Positions 37,834 through 47,044 of a stretch of DNA of 64,000 nucleotides are shown one piece after another. Each line of letters starts with the position of its first letter. Position 1 is the first letter of the stretch. The position numbers and the translations under genes are program-made. The DNA comes from Bacteroidales bacterium (GTDB lineage: Bacteria; Bacteroidota; Bacteroidia; Bacteroidales; UBA932), in assembly GCA_028707695.1 (NCBI GenBank), contig JAQWAL010000003.1, positions 1 to 64,000 on the forward strand, written 5' to 3'. Under the pieces are notes generated by a model. It was not told where the DNA came from. It did not search any database and saw nothing but the letters and a program-made list of their open reading frames with translations.

Positions 37834-39108
37834 ATGGCCTCTTTTATCAATGGTAATTTTTCTTTGCCGGGCATAAATCCTTTGCTCAAGGAAAACTTTA
37901 GGGTCTCTATAAGGTCTATACAAAGTAGTAAATTGCGCTCTGTCCTGACCATATTGATAATTGCAATTGGAATTACATCTCTTGTTGGGATATTGACTGC
38001 AACTGACTCACTTAAAGCTGTCATGAATGATAGTTTTGGTAAAATGGGTGCCAATTCTTTTTCTATTAGGTCAAACTTTTCTGAGATGCAGTCGGCTGAA
38101 AGGAAAGCCAGGGTCATAAACAGAAGGAATATATCTTACAACCAAGCAGTAAGTTTTGTAAAAAATTACGACGTGCCTTCTGTAATAACAATATCTGCAA
38201 CAGCAGCCGGGAATGTTGTAATTAAAGCTGGCTCAGAAAAAACCAATCCGACTATCAACGTTATTGCTACTGACCAGAATAACCTCGATTTTATTGGAGC
38301 AAAGATTGCCAAGGGCAGGAATTTCCATGCAAGGGATATGGAGTCCTCTTCTTTTATGGCCATAATTGGATCTGGTGTGGCAAATGTTTTGTTCAGGAAT
38401 GGAGAGGCGGTAGGGAAAGTGATTACAGTAGGCGCAGTAAGGTATGAGGTAATTGGTGTCCTGGAGGCACAAGGTGCTACTTTTGGTGGAGGAGCCGATT
38501 CTCAGGTGTGGATCCCGTTGACTAATGCACGTTCAATTTTCTTGAACGAAAATTCATTTTTCACAATAGGAGTTACTCCATTGTCAGTCTCTCAAGAATT
38601 TGCAATGGAAGAGGCAGAGCAGGTGTTCAGGTCTGTGAGAAGGCTGACTCCTGTTGACAAATCTGATTTTAGGGTTACAAAGTCGGATGCAATGATGGAG
38701 GATGTCATGAAAATCATGTCTTATGTGACAATAGCAGCGTTTATCATTGGAAGCATTACATTGCTGGGAGCCGCTGTTGGTTTGATGAACATAATGCTGG
38801 TCTCTGTAAAAGAGAGGACAAGGGAGATTGGGACAAGAAAAGCATTAGGTGCAAACTCGGTGACAATCAAGCAGCAATTTCTTTTTGAATCTATTGTGAT
38901 TGGACAACTGGGAGGCATCTCGGGAATTGTATTAGGTGTTGTTATTGGAAACCTTACAGCACTGGTAATGAAGACTCCGTTTATAATACCTTGGCTTTGG
39001 ATTTTCAGTGGTATTATGGTATGCTTGTTGGTGAGTGTGTTATCGGGTTATGTCCCGGCAGTCAGAGCATCAAAATTAGACCCAATTGAAGCTCTCAGAT
39101 ATGAGTAG
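37834..39108 (+). CDS. MacB/FtsX-type ABC transporter permease
   Basis: This 424-residue protein has one transmembrane helix near residues 38-60, a large extracytoplasmic MacB-PCD domain at about 60-280, and three helices in the C-terminal FtsX domain (about 300-410). It ends in the typical PAVRASKLDPIEALRYE. The segment MLVSVKERTREIGTRKALGA is diagnostic of MacB/LolC-type permeases. It works with an ATPase not encoded next to it. Likely roles are export of peptides or lipoproteins or envelope stress response. Confidence 0.93.
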   Translation: MASFINGNFSLPGINPLLKENFRVSIRSIQSSKLRSVLTILIIAIGITSLVGILTATDSLKAVMNDSFGKMGANSFSIRSNFSEMQSAERKARVINRRNISYNQAVSFVKNYDVPSVITISATAAGNVVIKAGSEKTNPTINVIATDQNNLDFIGAKIAKGRNFHARDMESSSFMAIIGSGVANVLFRNGEAVGKVITVGAVRYEVIGVLEAQGATFGGGADSQVWIPLTNARSIFLNENSFFTIGVTPLSVSQEFAMEEAEQVFRSVRRLTPVDKSDFRVTKSDAMMEDVMKIMSYVTIAAFIIGSITLLGAAVGLMNIMLVSVKERTREIGTRKALGANSVTIKQQFLFESIVIGQLGGISGIVLGVVIGNLTALVMKTPFIIPWLWIFSGIMVCLLVSVLSGYVPAVRASKLDPIEALRYE

Positions 39109-39113
39109 GTTAT

Positions 39114-39881
39114 TTACTTCAATCTGAAAACATATGTTATGGTTCCCTCTTGTACAGGTGGTGCACTGCTGCTTAGATTAAACTTTGCCTTTAAGGCTGC
39201 TTTTTTTGCTGCTTCCCACAATGTCCTGTCCTGAACTGTTGTTCCGGTAGCTCCAGGCGTTGCATTAACAACTTTTCCATACTGGTCTACGGATATTTTC
39301 ACTATGACTTTCCCTGATTTGTTTACAGTGTATTCAGGTTCAGGCAACGATCCCATAACACTTCTGCCAGCAAGCCGAGCTTGTGGTTCTCCCTCTTTTG
39401 ATCCCGTTTGTGTGTTTCCTTGGGAGTGGCCAGCCCTTAGATCTTCACTTTGGTTGGTGGCTTTTTGTGGTGATGTTGAGTCTGCATTTGATGCAGAAGG
39501 GAACAGTGCCCTCTTGTCAATTTCTGTTTTCCTTGGAGCTTCAAATTGTTCTACATCCCCCTGTTCTCCCATCGTGCTCTCTTCTCCTTTGTTTTCGGAG
39601 GTTCCGGTTATGGCAGATTCTGATCTTTGGACAAGTCTTACCTCTTCCATGGGATTAGGTTGTTCTACCCTTGGCTCGTGTCCTGACCTAACTTGTACCG
39701 GTTTTTGAGGTTCCGGTTCGAGTTGGATCTCTATGCCTAGTTCTGCAGGAGGTGGATATATGACTTTAAATCCAGTGTTGAAAAAAAGCACTGCCAGCAA
39801 CAGATGGAAACCTGTTGCCAAGGAGACTCCTATGACTTTGCTCCTCTTTTGTGCAAATATGCTTTTTCTTGGTCCTTTCAT
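39114..39881 (-). CDS. TonB-like energy transducer
   Basis: This 255-residue protein has a basic N-terminus, a single transmembrane helix at about 17-40, and a Pro/Glu/Gln-rich periplasmic linker. A C-terminal TonB-type domain follows (KVIVKISVDQYGKVVNATPG, ending in ITYVFRLK). It would couple proton motive force from ExbBD to outer-membrane receptors such as the SusC protein, although many TonB paralogs are expected in such a genome. Its start overlaps the exbD stop (TAATG). Confidence 0.9.
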   Translation of the reverse strand: MKGPRKSIFAQKRSKVIGVSLATGFHLLLAVLFFNTGFKVIYPPPAELGIEIQLEPEPQKPVQVRSGHEPRVEQPNPMEEVRLVQRSESAITGTSENKGEESTMGEQGDVEQFEAPRKTEIDKRALFPSASNADSTSPQKATNQSEDLRAGHSQGNTQTGSKEGEPQARLAGRSVMGSLPEPEYTVNKSGKVIVKISVDQYGKVVNATPGATGTTVQDRTLWEAAKKAALKAKFNLSSSAPPVQEGTITYVFRLK

Positions 39882-40294
39882 TATTCCGGAGCGGTTGCAA
39901 GTATAATCCTGTACTGGTTTCTTTTTGCAATGTTCATAATATTGACTACCTGTTCCATTGGTACAGTTTTGTCAACATGTAAGGAGACAGTGGGGTCATC
40001 TTCCTCTTTCAGTTCGTTTTGGATGATAAGTTCAATTTCACTTAACCTTACGGGTGTGTTTTTGCCATTTATGTGATATGAGAAGGTGTTTGATTGCGGG
40101 TAATGTTTGATTGAAATACTTACCATTGGTTTTGCAGATACCTGGTTTGTGCTTTTTGGCAAGAGTAGTTTCAATGCATTTGGATTTACCAACGTGGAGG
40201 TTACAAGAAAGAAGATGAGTAGCAAAAATACAATATCTGTCATGGATGACATATTGAATGAAGCATCTACTTTTGATCTACGTTTAATTGCCAT
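39881..40294 (-). CDS. ExbD/TolR-family biopolymer transport protein
   Basis: This 137-residue protein has a cytoplasmic N-terminus (KRRSKVDASFNMSSM), one transmembrane helix carrying the essential aspartate Asp20 (MTDIVFLLL), and a periplasmic domain. It forms the proton-channel motor with the ExbB-like protein seven bases upstream in the same operon. Confidence 0.95.
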   Translation of the reverse strand: MAIKRRSKVDASFNMSSMTDIVFLLLIFFLVTSTLVNPNALKLLLPKSTNQVSAKPMVSISIKHYPQSNTFSYHINGKNTPVRLSEIELIIQNELKEEDDPTVSLHVDKTVPMEQVVNIMNIAKRNQYRIILATAPE

Positions 40295-40301
40295 AACTTC
40301 T

Positions 40302-41006
40302 TTATTTACCTGCAGGTTCGTGCAGGAGGTCCATGAATTCTATGGTGTTGCTTTCCATTTTATAAACAACGTTGTCTATTCTTGCTGCAAGGTAATTGTA
40401 CCCGAAGTAGGCCATAATACCAACTGTCAAACCAGCAACAGTAGTGACCATAGCAGTGTAGATTCCTCCGGAGAGGAGGGTTATGTCTACATTGCTGCCT
40501 GCCTGGGACATGTTGTAGAAAGCTTGTATCATTCCTATCACAGTTCCCAAAAAACCAAGCATTGGTGCTCCTCCGGCAATTGTGGCAAGCATTGGCAGTC
40601 CTTTTTCCAACCTGGAAACTTCCAGATTGCCCATGTTTTCCACAGCTGTCTGTATATCAATCAATGGGCGGCCTATTCTTTCTATTCCTTTCTCTATCAA
40701 ACGTGCAATTGGTGTCTCTTGTGATTGGCAAAGGCTTACAGCTGCCTTGATTTTACCTTCGTGTATGAAATCATTGATGTTTTTCATGAAGTTTTCGTCA
40801 ATCTGGGAAGCTTTGCGTATTGCCCACCACCTTTCGCCAAAAATATACAATGCGATGATAGACAGTGCCAACAAGGGAATCATTATCCATCCTCCCTTAA
40901 GCGCCATACTGATTAATGAAAAAGATAATTCCTCCGTAACAGGAGGTATTTGGGCAACACTCTCTGCAGCTTCTTGCCCGATTGCCATTAGGATGTGAGT
41001 CATCAT
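40302..41006 (-). CDS. ExbB/TolQ/MotA-family proton channel protein
   Basis: This 234-residue protein has three transmembrane helices and the MotA/TolQ/ExbB signature (LPMLATIAGGAPMLGFLGTV, GGIYTAMVTTVAGLTVGI). It is first in the exbB-exbD-tonB operon. The N-terminal helix is preceded by a short region ending near PPVTEELSF. Confidence 0.95.
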   Translation of the reverse strand: MMTHILMAIGQEAAESVAQIPPVTEELSFSLISMALKGGWIMIPLLALSIIALYIFGERWWAIRKASQIDENFMKNINDFIHEGKIKAAVSLCQSQETPIARLIEKGIERIGRPLIDIQTAVENMGNLEVSRLEKGLPMLATIAGGAPMLGFLGTVIGMIQAFYNMSQAGSNVDITLLSGGIYTAMVTTVAGLTVGIMAYFGYNYLAARIDNVVYKMESNTIEFMDLLHEPAGK

Positions 41007-41090
41007 AAATTAAGGGTTATTTTTCTAACTTTCCAATATTATACTAAAACAAACAAAAGTACAATAATTGAGCCACTCTTCAAAGATAAA

Positions 41091-41801
41091 TCAGAACCTT
41101 CTAATAACCGATCCTCCTGACAACTCTTGGTATATGTCCGGATTGCCAATATAAAAAACAGAACTCCCACCCGATGCGTAAACATCAAGGGTGTTTGAAA
41201 CATTCAAAACAGCCAATCCACCTCCTGAAATATCCAGGCTGCAATATTTGATTATCAAATCCCTGCAATCAATTTCTCCACCCCCTGATGATTCTGCCCA
41301 CGTATCGTCACTGTAACCTTCTAGATATGCAGAGGACCCGCCAGATAGAAGCAGTTGCATTTCCAGCAAATCTATGTAACCGTATATCTCGCCACCTCCG
41401 CTTAAACTGCATTTCAAACGGTTTCCGTACCATCCATTTTCAAATTCCACAATGCCACCACCACTGGACGATATTGATTCCAATTCTGGGCAGGAGAGAT
41501 ACACCCTTATGGTTGGCGAACCAGTGAATGAAACGCCTCTTTTGGGATAAATCCTCAAAGTTCCTCCAACTACCTCTGTTACCAAATATCTATGGATGTT
41601 TTCATTGGTTTCCACATATAGCCGGTAATCGTTTTCTTGCGTTACAATGAGTTCTATTCCACCTGCAGTGGAAACCGAATGAAAGGCTCTTGTGTATCTT
41701 TCATATGTGGTAACCCTGCCATGAGGCACTACGATGGTAAGGTCTACGCAAGAAGTTGTTAATAAAAGAAGTGTTAAAATTGGCAGTAATAATTTTTTCA
41801 T
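41091..41801 (-). CDS. DUF2807 (head GIN domain) lipoprotein
   Basis: The chosen start gives a 236-residue protein with a clean lipoprotein signal (MKKLLLPILTLLLLTTSC). An upstream Met at 41855 would add 18 residues that spoil the signal. The mature part is a right-handed beta-helix-like DUF2807 domain with repeated SGGG turns (ISSSGGGIV, LSGGGEIYG, LSGGSSAYL, SSGGGEIDC). Members are secreted or surface proteins of unknown function, sometimes called putative autotransporter adhesins. It sits 41 bases after the GNAT-nitrilase gene in the same direction. Confidence 0.87.
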   Translation of the reverse strand: MKKLLLPILTLLLLTTSCVDLTIVVPHGRVTTYERYTRAFHSVSTAGGIELIVTQENDYRLYVETNENIHRYLVTEVVGGTLRIYPKRGVSFTGSPTIRVYLSCPELESISSSGGGIVEFENGWYGNRLKCSLSGGGEIYGYIDLLEMQLLLSGGSSAYLEGYSDDTWAESSGGGEIDCRDLIIKYCSLDISGGGLAVLNVSNTLDVYASGGSSVFYIGNPDIYQELSGGSVIRRF

Positions 41802-41842
41802 TGGATATTGTTTGTAGTTCCTTGTTTGACGAATAAAGCGGG

Positions 41843-43381
41843 TCAAATGTTGCATTCTACCTTGTAAATATCCGTTCTTCTATCTTTCAGGTTGCGTACA
41901 CTGCCGTAGTTGTGCAATTCCCTTAGCAAATCAAGGTCCACATCGGAAATCAATATCATTTCTGTGTTGGGTGTTGCTTCCGATTTAATGCCGTTTACCG
42001 GAAAAGGGAAATCACATGGAGTGAATACCATGGATTGAGAGTACTGGATATCCATGTTTTGGACCTTTGGTAAATTGCCGACGCTTCCTGTTATTGCTAC
42101 AAAACATTCATTCTCGATAGCTCTAGATTGTGCACAGAACCTAACCCTGGAAAATCCATTTTGGGTGTCTGTCAAAAATGGAACAAACAGTATTTCCATA
42201 CCTTTCTCTGCCAATATCCTTCCAAGTTCTGGAAATTCAACATCATAGCAGATAAGTACTCCTATCTTGCCTGCATCTGTGTCAAAAACCTTGATTTGGT
42301 CTCCCCCTTTGAGCCCCCACACCCTGTCTTCGTCGGGAGTCACGTGAATCTTTTCGTACCGTTCCATTGTACCGTCCCTACGGCAAAGGTAGCCTACATT
42401 ATAGAGTTCACCTTTTATCATCTCTGGCATACTGCCGGTTATTATGTTTACGTTGTATGAGACAGCAAGCCGGGAGAGTTTATTGGCAATTTCCTGGGTG
42501 TATTTTGCAAGCTCCCTTATGGCATCGGGTTCACTTAGGTGATTGAATTCTGCCATTATTGGTGCATTGAAAAACTCCGGAAACAATACAAAGTCACTTT
42601 TGTAGCTGCTTAAGGCATCTACAAAAAATTCGGCCTGCTCCATGATCTCATCTACATTTTTGTATGGTCTCATTTGCCACTGGATGAGTCCCAACCTGAC
42701 AACCCTTTTGTTGAGTTGGGTTTTCAAAGAGCTTTTTTGGTAGTATATGTTGTCCCATCTAAGCAGCAGTGCAAATTCCTTTGACAAAATGTCTCCTTCC
42801 AAATATCCTTTAAGTATCCTCAAGGGATAGAAATCATTTGAAAGCTGGAAGTCGATTACAGGATCGGCAATTTCCCTGGATTTGACTTTTGCAATATACT
42901 CTTTTGGGGAAATTTCATTGGAGTATTTATGGTAGTTAGGCATCCTTCCTCCAAATACAATCCCTTTTAGGTTTTTTTGTTCACAAAGTTCCTTCCTGTA
43001 ATCGTATAGCCTTCTCCCAAGCCTTAGTCCCCTGAATTCCGGTTTTATGAAAACATCTATGCCATATAAAATATCTCCGTATTTGTTATGAGTGTCAAAT
43101 GTGTAGTTGGCTGTTATCTCTTTGTATGTGTGGGGCTCTTCTGTAAGAGGTTGCTTTACAATAATTGACAGTGCACAACCTGCAATATGGTTGTTCACTT
43201 TTACCACTACCTGTCCTTCCGGAAAAATCTTAAGCAATTTCTCTATGTGCGCTTCTTTCCAGTAAGAGCCAGGCATGTGTTTGTAAGATTCAATCATTGC
43301 CTCTTTGAGCTCTTGGTAATCTTCAATTGTAAGATATGCCAGTTCTATATTGATGTTTTGTTCGTTGTTGTCCTTTTCCAT
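41843..43381 (-). CDS. Bifunctional GNAT acetyltransferase / carbon-nitrogen hydrolase
   Basis: From the start at 43381 the protein is 512 residues. An N-terminal GNAT domain (about 10-200, with PEFRGLRLGRRLYDYRKEL as the acetyl-CoA loop) is fused to a nitrilase-superfamily amidohydrolase (about 225-500). The hydrolase triad is visible as Glu in LFPEFFNAP, Lys in RYEKIHVTP and Cys in LICYDVEFPE. The fusion is a recurring Bacteroidota architecture, and its substrate is unknown. A Met 20 codons upstream is possible but would run into the end of the Crp gene. Confidence 0.93.
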   Translation of the reverse strand: MEKDNNEQNINIELAYLTIEDYQELKEAMIESYKHMPGSYWKEAHIEKLLKIFPEGQVVVKVNNHIAGCALSIIVKQPLTEEPHTYKEITANYTFDTHNKYGDILYGIDVFIKPEFRGLRLGRRLYDYRKELCEQKNLKGIVFGGRMPNYHKYSNEISPKEYIAKVKSREIADPVIDFQLSNDFYPLRILKGYLEGDILSKEFALLLRWDNIYYQKSSLKTQLNKRVVRLGLIQWQMRPYKNVDEIMEQAEFFVDALSSYKSDFVLFPEFFNAPIMAEFNHLSEPDAIRELAKYTQEIANKLSRLAVSYNVNIITGSMPEMIKGELYNVGYLCRRDGTMERYEKIHVTPDEDRVWGLKGGDQIKVFDTDAGKIGVLICYDVEFPELGRILAEKGMEILFVPFLTDTQNGFSRVRFCAQSRAIENECFVAITGSVGNLPKVQNMDIQYSQSMVFTPCDFPFPVNGIKSEATPNTEMILISDVDLDLLRELHNYGSVRNLKDRRTDIYKVECNI

Positions 43382-43391
43382 ATTTAGAAAA

Positions 43392-44087
43392 TTATCCGTG
43401 TGCAGAAAGTTCTTTAAGGATATGCTTGTCAATAATAACAATGTCCTTGTCCCGGAGTTGAATTATCTTGTCTTTCTCCAATGCCTTTAACACTTTTATT
43501 GCGTTTTCGGTTGAAATCCCGGCAAAACCGGCAATCTCCTTTCTGCTTAAAAGTAAGAATATATCTGGGTGTTGTGCTTTTATGTCATTCAAATAGAGTA
43601 ACACTTTTGCCATTTTGCCATTCATTTGGTTGAACAACAATGTGTGAAGTGATGAGTACAAGATAGAGTTATTTTGGCAGTATTTGGTTACAATGGAAGT
43701 TGCAAATGATCCATTTATTTGGCAGACAGAAGAGATTGCAGCTTTCTCTACAAGCATGGTATGGCACTCCGAAAGGCAAACGGTGGAGTATTCAAAATTG
43801 CCTTTAGTGAAAACAGACGAAAGTCCAATGAAATCTCCTGGAGCGGATATCCTTATATTGAGATTTTTGCCCCTGTCTCCCTCTAAGTAAACTTTTGCCA
43901 CACCATTTACCAAAAAAAGAATGTAAGAGGCAAACATCCCTTGCTTTGTGAGGTTTTCCCCTTTCCTGAATTTTACTTGTGTCCTGGAAGATTTTACAAT
44001 GGCAAGCTCTTGAGGTGAAAGGTTTGAAAAACAGGGTGCAGTTATGTCACAAATATAATCTGTGTCGTTTTCCTTTATGTTTTTCAT
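43392..44087 (-). CDS. Crp/Fnr-family transcriptional regulator
   Basis: From 44087 the protein is 231 residues. An N-terminal cyclic-nucleotide-binding-like beta-roll (about 25-140) is followed by a winged helix with SRKEIAGFAGISTENAIKVLKALEKDKII. The only cysteines near the N-terminus (CDITAPC) do not make a clear Fnr iron-sulfur set. The start is chosen because a -7-like TAAATTTG (minus, 44115-44122) overlaps the alternative Met at 44117. It ends 10 bases before the GNAT-nitrilase start. Targets are unknown. Confidence 0.92.
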   Translation of the reverse strand: MKNIKENDTDYICDITAPCFSNLSPQELAIVKSSRTQVKFRKGENLTKQGMFASYILFLVNGVAKVYLEGDRGKNLNIRISAPGDFIGLSSVFTKGNFEYSTVCLSECHTMLVEKAAISSVCQINGSFATSIVTKYCQNNSILYSSLHTLLFNQMNGKMAKVLLYLNDIKAQHPDIFLLLSRKEIAGFAGISTENAIKVLKALEKDKIIQLRDKDIVIIDKHILKELSAHG

Positions 44088-44175
44088 GGTTGTTGCAACT
44101 ATTTGTGTAGAGTGCAAATTTAATTTTTTTTCCTATATTTAAGTTCTTATGCCAATGATCAAGTAAGCTAATATT

Positions 44176-45579
44176 ATGAAATTTATTAAAATACTCTTTT
44201 TTTTATTGTTTGTCACTAAAGTGTTGTTGGCAGACAATGATGTAACAAAATATTCCAAAGCAATCCAATTGTTGAGTGAGTATATTGGGATAGAGTCTGT
44301 TTCTGGGAATGAGAACGAGGCTGCATATTTCATGGCTAAAAAATGCAGGGATGCAGGATTTGTCGTAGAATATATAAATGACCAACCGGGGTCGGTCAAT
44401 TTTGCTGCTTCGTTGTATCCATTGTCTTGGGGAAAGCCTAATATCATATTCCATAACCACATGGATGTAGTGCCTGAGGGAAAACACGAAAATTGGAATT
44501 ATACTCCATATGGCGGCGTTGTGGACAGTGGCAAGGTTTGGGGCAGAGGTTCCATGGACAACAAAGGATTGGCTATTATACAGTTTTTTGCAGTAAGTAA
44601 TTTTATGGAGATTGCATATGAAAAAGAACTACCTTTCAATGTTACAATTCTTTTTGTATCCGGGGAAGAGACCGGAGGAGAGACGGGAAGCATGATTGTC
44701 TCAAATGTGTTGTTAAATAAATTTTCTCCCGCCGTTGTGATAGGAGAGGGTGGTGCAGGCATGGATGATTTGGGGTTTTTGACAAAGAAGAACCCTGTAT
44801 TTGGAATAACAATAGCTGAGAAACAAAATGTATGGCTAAAGTTAAGTTGGAAGACAGAAGTGGCGGGACACGCTTCAATTGCAGAGGGTGATTATGCAAG
44901 CATGTTGATGATTAATGGGTTGCATAAGTTATTAAACAGTTCCATGCCAGTTATTGTAACTCAAGAGGCCCAGCTGATGTTCTCTTCTTTGGGCGAGGTT
45001 GTTGGAGGTGTAAAGGGCTCTGTTATGAAAAAATCGGATTCCAAGGTCTTCCGGAAAATAATTGATGTAATTTCCAGGGATGATCCTGAAATCAGGGATT
45101 TGGTTACCAATAAAATCACTTTGACCTCTATTGACGGGGGCACACCCACAGCAATTAACCAAAGTTCCAATATAGAGAGTGCTTTTTTGGATGTCAGGCT
45201 ATTGCCCGGCACGTCTGTAGAAGAAATTATTGCTTATATCCATGAAGTTGTAGATGATTCTGTTCTTGAAATAGAAATCTTGACCGAAGGAGCTGCTTCC
45301 AGGGGTACAATGCCTGAGTATTTTTTTGATATGTTAGCGGATGCTTTGGTAGGGGAATATAAAAATTCAAAGGTTATACCAATGCTTTTCCCGGCATCTA
45401 CCGATAATAATTTTTTCAGGAAATTTGGTGTGCCTGTTTATGGTTTGAATCCGTTCATGGTCTCAGGCGAACAGTTAAAGGCTATTCATAACTACAATGA
45501 ATTCATAGATGTGGAAGATGTTGACAGAGGAATTTCTGTCTTTACATCTTTCTTGTCCAAGGTTCTTGATCAGGAATAA
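44176..45579 (+). CDS. Secreted M20-family metallopeptidase
   Basis: This 467-residue protein carries a Sec signal peptide (about 1-19) and an M20/ArgE/DapE fold. Metal-site segments are readable: FHNHMDVVPEG with the His-x-Asp pair, WGRGSMDNKG with the bridging Asp, and SGEETGGETGS with the catalytic Glu pair. The dimerisation domain lies at about 205-330 (WKTEVAGHASIAEGDYA). It is predicted to be a periplasmic di- or aminopeptidase. It stands alone on the plus strand. Confidence 0.93.
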   Translation: MKFIKILFFLLFVTKVLLADNDVTKYSKAIQLLSEYIGIESVSGNENEAAYFMAKKCRDAGFVVEYINDQPGSVNFAASLYPLSWGKPNIIFHNHMDVVPEGKHENWNYTPYGGVVDSGKVWGRGSMDNKGLAIIQFFAVSNFMEIAYEKELPFNVTILFVSGEETGGETGSMIVSNVLLNKFSPAVVIGEGGAGMDDLGFLTKKNPVFGITIAEKQNVWLKLSWKTEVAGHASIAEGDYASMLMINGLHKLLNSSMPVIVTQEAQLMFSSLGEVVGGVKGSVMKKSDSKVFRKIIDVISRDDPEIRDLVTNKITLTSIDGGTPTAINQSSNIESAFLDVRLLPGTSVEEIIAYIHEVVDDSVLEIEILTEGAASRGTMPEYFFDMLADALVGEYKNSKVIPMLFPASTDNNFFRKFGVPVYGLNPFMVSGEQLKAIHNYNEFIDVEDVDRGISVFTSFLSKVLDQE

Positions 45580-45627
45580 AACTGTTACATATCATTTTTT
45601 TTGTTGACCAGGCAGGAGAGTAATTTC

Positions 45628-45658
45628 TTGTCCGATAGTTTGTTGTTCAATATCTTTG
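45628..45658 (+). promoter_or_regulatory. Promoter of the thioredoxin-like/trxB operon
   Basis: TTG at 45628-45630 is followed after 20 bases by TATCTTTG at 45651-45658. This matches the phylum promoter pattern and lies about 35 bases ahead of the start codon at 45693. Confidence 0.7.
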
Positions 45659-45692
45659 CAGTGTAAAAATTATTTAACTAAAAAAAGAAAAG

Positions 45693-46046
45693 ATGTTGTA
45701 CACAAATTTGAATCATATTGAATCTGCATCTCAGCATGCAAAGATATTGTCAGAAAATGAGAACGTAATGGTAATATGTGGCAGGATGGGGCCAATGTGT
45801 ATTCCTGTATATGAAATAGCAGAGGAGTTGGAAGGAGATTACAAACATGTCAAGTTCTTTGATATGGAATTTGACAATCCGGAATCTCATGTGATAAGGA
45901 ATCTGCCGGAGGTGAGAGGTTTTATGGGTATTCCTTTTACCATTTATTACAAGAACGGTAAAGTGGTCAAGGCTACATCAAGTATCCAGAACAGAAGCCA
46001 AGTAACAGCAATCCTGAATGAATATTTCGGAGCTCCTTCAAAATAA
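45693..46046 (+). CDS. Thioredoxin-fold protein with a non-canonical active site
   Basis: This 117-residue protein has a thioredoxin-like fold: a beta strand leading to the active-site turn, then YEIAEELEGDYKHVKFFDMEFDN, and the cis-proline strand MGIPFTIYYKNGKVV. In place of WCGPC it reads RMGPMC (residues 31-36). The normal first cysteine is replaced by Met32 and the second by Met35. Cysteines occur instead at 29 and 36. It lies six bases upstream of trxB and surely shares its mRNA, so a redox or thiol role is likely. It cannot run the ordinary CxxC dithiol mechanism. Confidence 0.85.
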   Translation: MLYTNLNHIESASQHAKILSENENVMVICGRMGPMCIPVYEIAEELEGDYKHVKFFDMEFDNPESHVIRNLPEVRGFMGIPFTIYYKNGKVVKATSSIQNRSQVTAILNEYFGAPSK

Positions 46047-46052
46047 TTTGAT

Positions 46053-46988
46053 ATGGAAAGACCGAATCATTACGATGTGATAATATTAGGGGCAGGACCT
46101 GCCGGCTTGACTGCCGGCATTTACCTATCCCGTGCCAAAATGAAAGCTTTGGTTATAAGTGAAGGTGTGGTTGGAGGTCAAATGGTGCTTACCCATGAGA
46201 TTGCAAATTACCCGGGAGTTGAAAACATAAGTGGGTACCAGCTTGCCAACATCATGAAAAAGCAGGCAAAAAGTTTTGGCTGTGAAATCCGTTCAAACAC
46301 AAATATTGTGAACATGCAATTGGACGGAGATGTGAAAATGGTGGAAATAGAAAATGGGGAGAGTTTTACTTCTGATGCAATCATTATATCTTCCGGAGGC
46401 AGGTCGCGTACGCTTGGTGTAAATGGGGAGGATAAGTTCAAAGGAAAGGGTATATCTTATTGTGCGACCTGTGACGGAGATTTCTTTACAGGCAAAAGGA
46501 TTTTTGTTGTAGGAGGAGGTAACTCAGCCCTTGAAGAGGCGGTCTCATTGACAAAGTATGCTTCCCATGTTACAATAGTTCATCAATTTGATCATTTCCA
46601 GGCGTTTGAGCATGCAATTGAAGAGGCTAAGAAAAACCCCAAGATAGACTTTATCATGGAGTCAACGATAGTATCTTTTAACGGTGATGAAAAACTAGAT
46701 TCTGTGGATATAAAAAATATTCCTTCCGGAAAGATAGAAAACCATAAAACAGACGGGGTTTTCGTGTTTATCGGATATGTTCCAAACAGTGAATCTGTAA
46801 AGGATATTGTTGAAACAAACCAATGGGGGGAAATAGTCGTAAAAAGTGATATGTCAACTTCTTTGCCAGGAGTTTACGCTGCCGGTGACAGTACTGCAAA
46901 AAGGTACCGGCAAGTGACAACTGCTGTTGGAGATGGTACAATTGCAGCTCTTGCCGCTTCTGGCTACGTGAATGATCTTAAGAAATAG
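46053..46988 (+). CDS. trxB: Thioredoxin reductase
   Basis: This 311-residue FAD/NADPH enzyme reduces thioredoxins. The FAD-binding GAGPAGLTAGIYLSRA, the redox motif CATC (Cys137 and Cys140), the NADPH-binding VVGGGNSALEEAVSL and the C-terminal GVYAAGDSTAKRYRQVTTAVGDG are intact. Length is normal. It is followed by a hairpin terminator at 47012-47044. Confidence 0.97.
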   Translation: MERPNHYDVIILGAGPAGLTAGIYLSRAKMKALVISEGVVGGQMVLTHEIANYPGVENISGYQLANIMKKQAKSFGCEIRSNTNIVNMQLDGDVKMVEIENGESFTSDAIIISSGGRSRTLGVNGEDKFKGKGISYCATCDGDFFTGKRIFVVGGGNSALEEAVSLTKYASHVTIVHQFDHFQAFEHAIEEAKKNPKIDFIMESTIVSFNGDEKLDSVDIKNIPSGKIENHKTDGVFVFIGYVPNSESVKDIVETNQWGEIVVKSDMSTSLPGVYAAGDSTAKRYRQVTTAVGDGTIAALAASGYVNDLKK

Positions 46989-47011
46989 TTGAGGTCAAAG
47001 AACATCCTGAT

Positions 47012-47044
47012 AAGAACGGTTTTTAATCAAAATCGTTCTTTTTT
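47012..47044. terminator. Terminator between trxB and the PsiE-like gene
   Basis: An inverted repeat with a 12-bp stem (7 bp AAGAACG/CGTTCTT extended by a G-T pair and TTTT/AAAA) closes a five-base TAATC loop and is followed by TTTTTT on the plus strand. The stop codon of the minus-strand PsiE-like gene lies within it. It can serve both converging genes. Confidence 0.75.
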
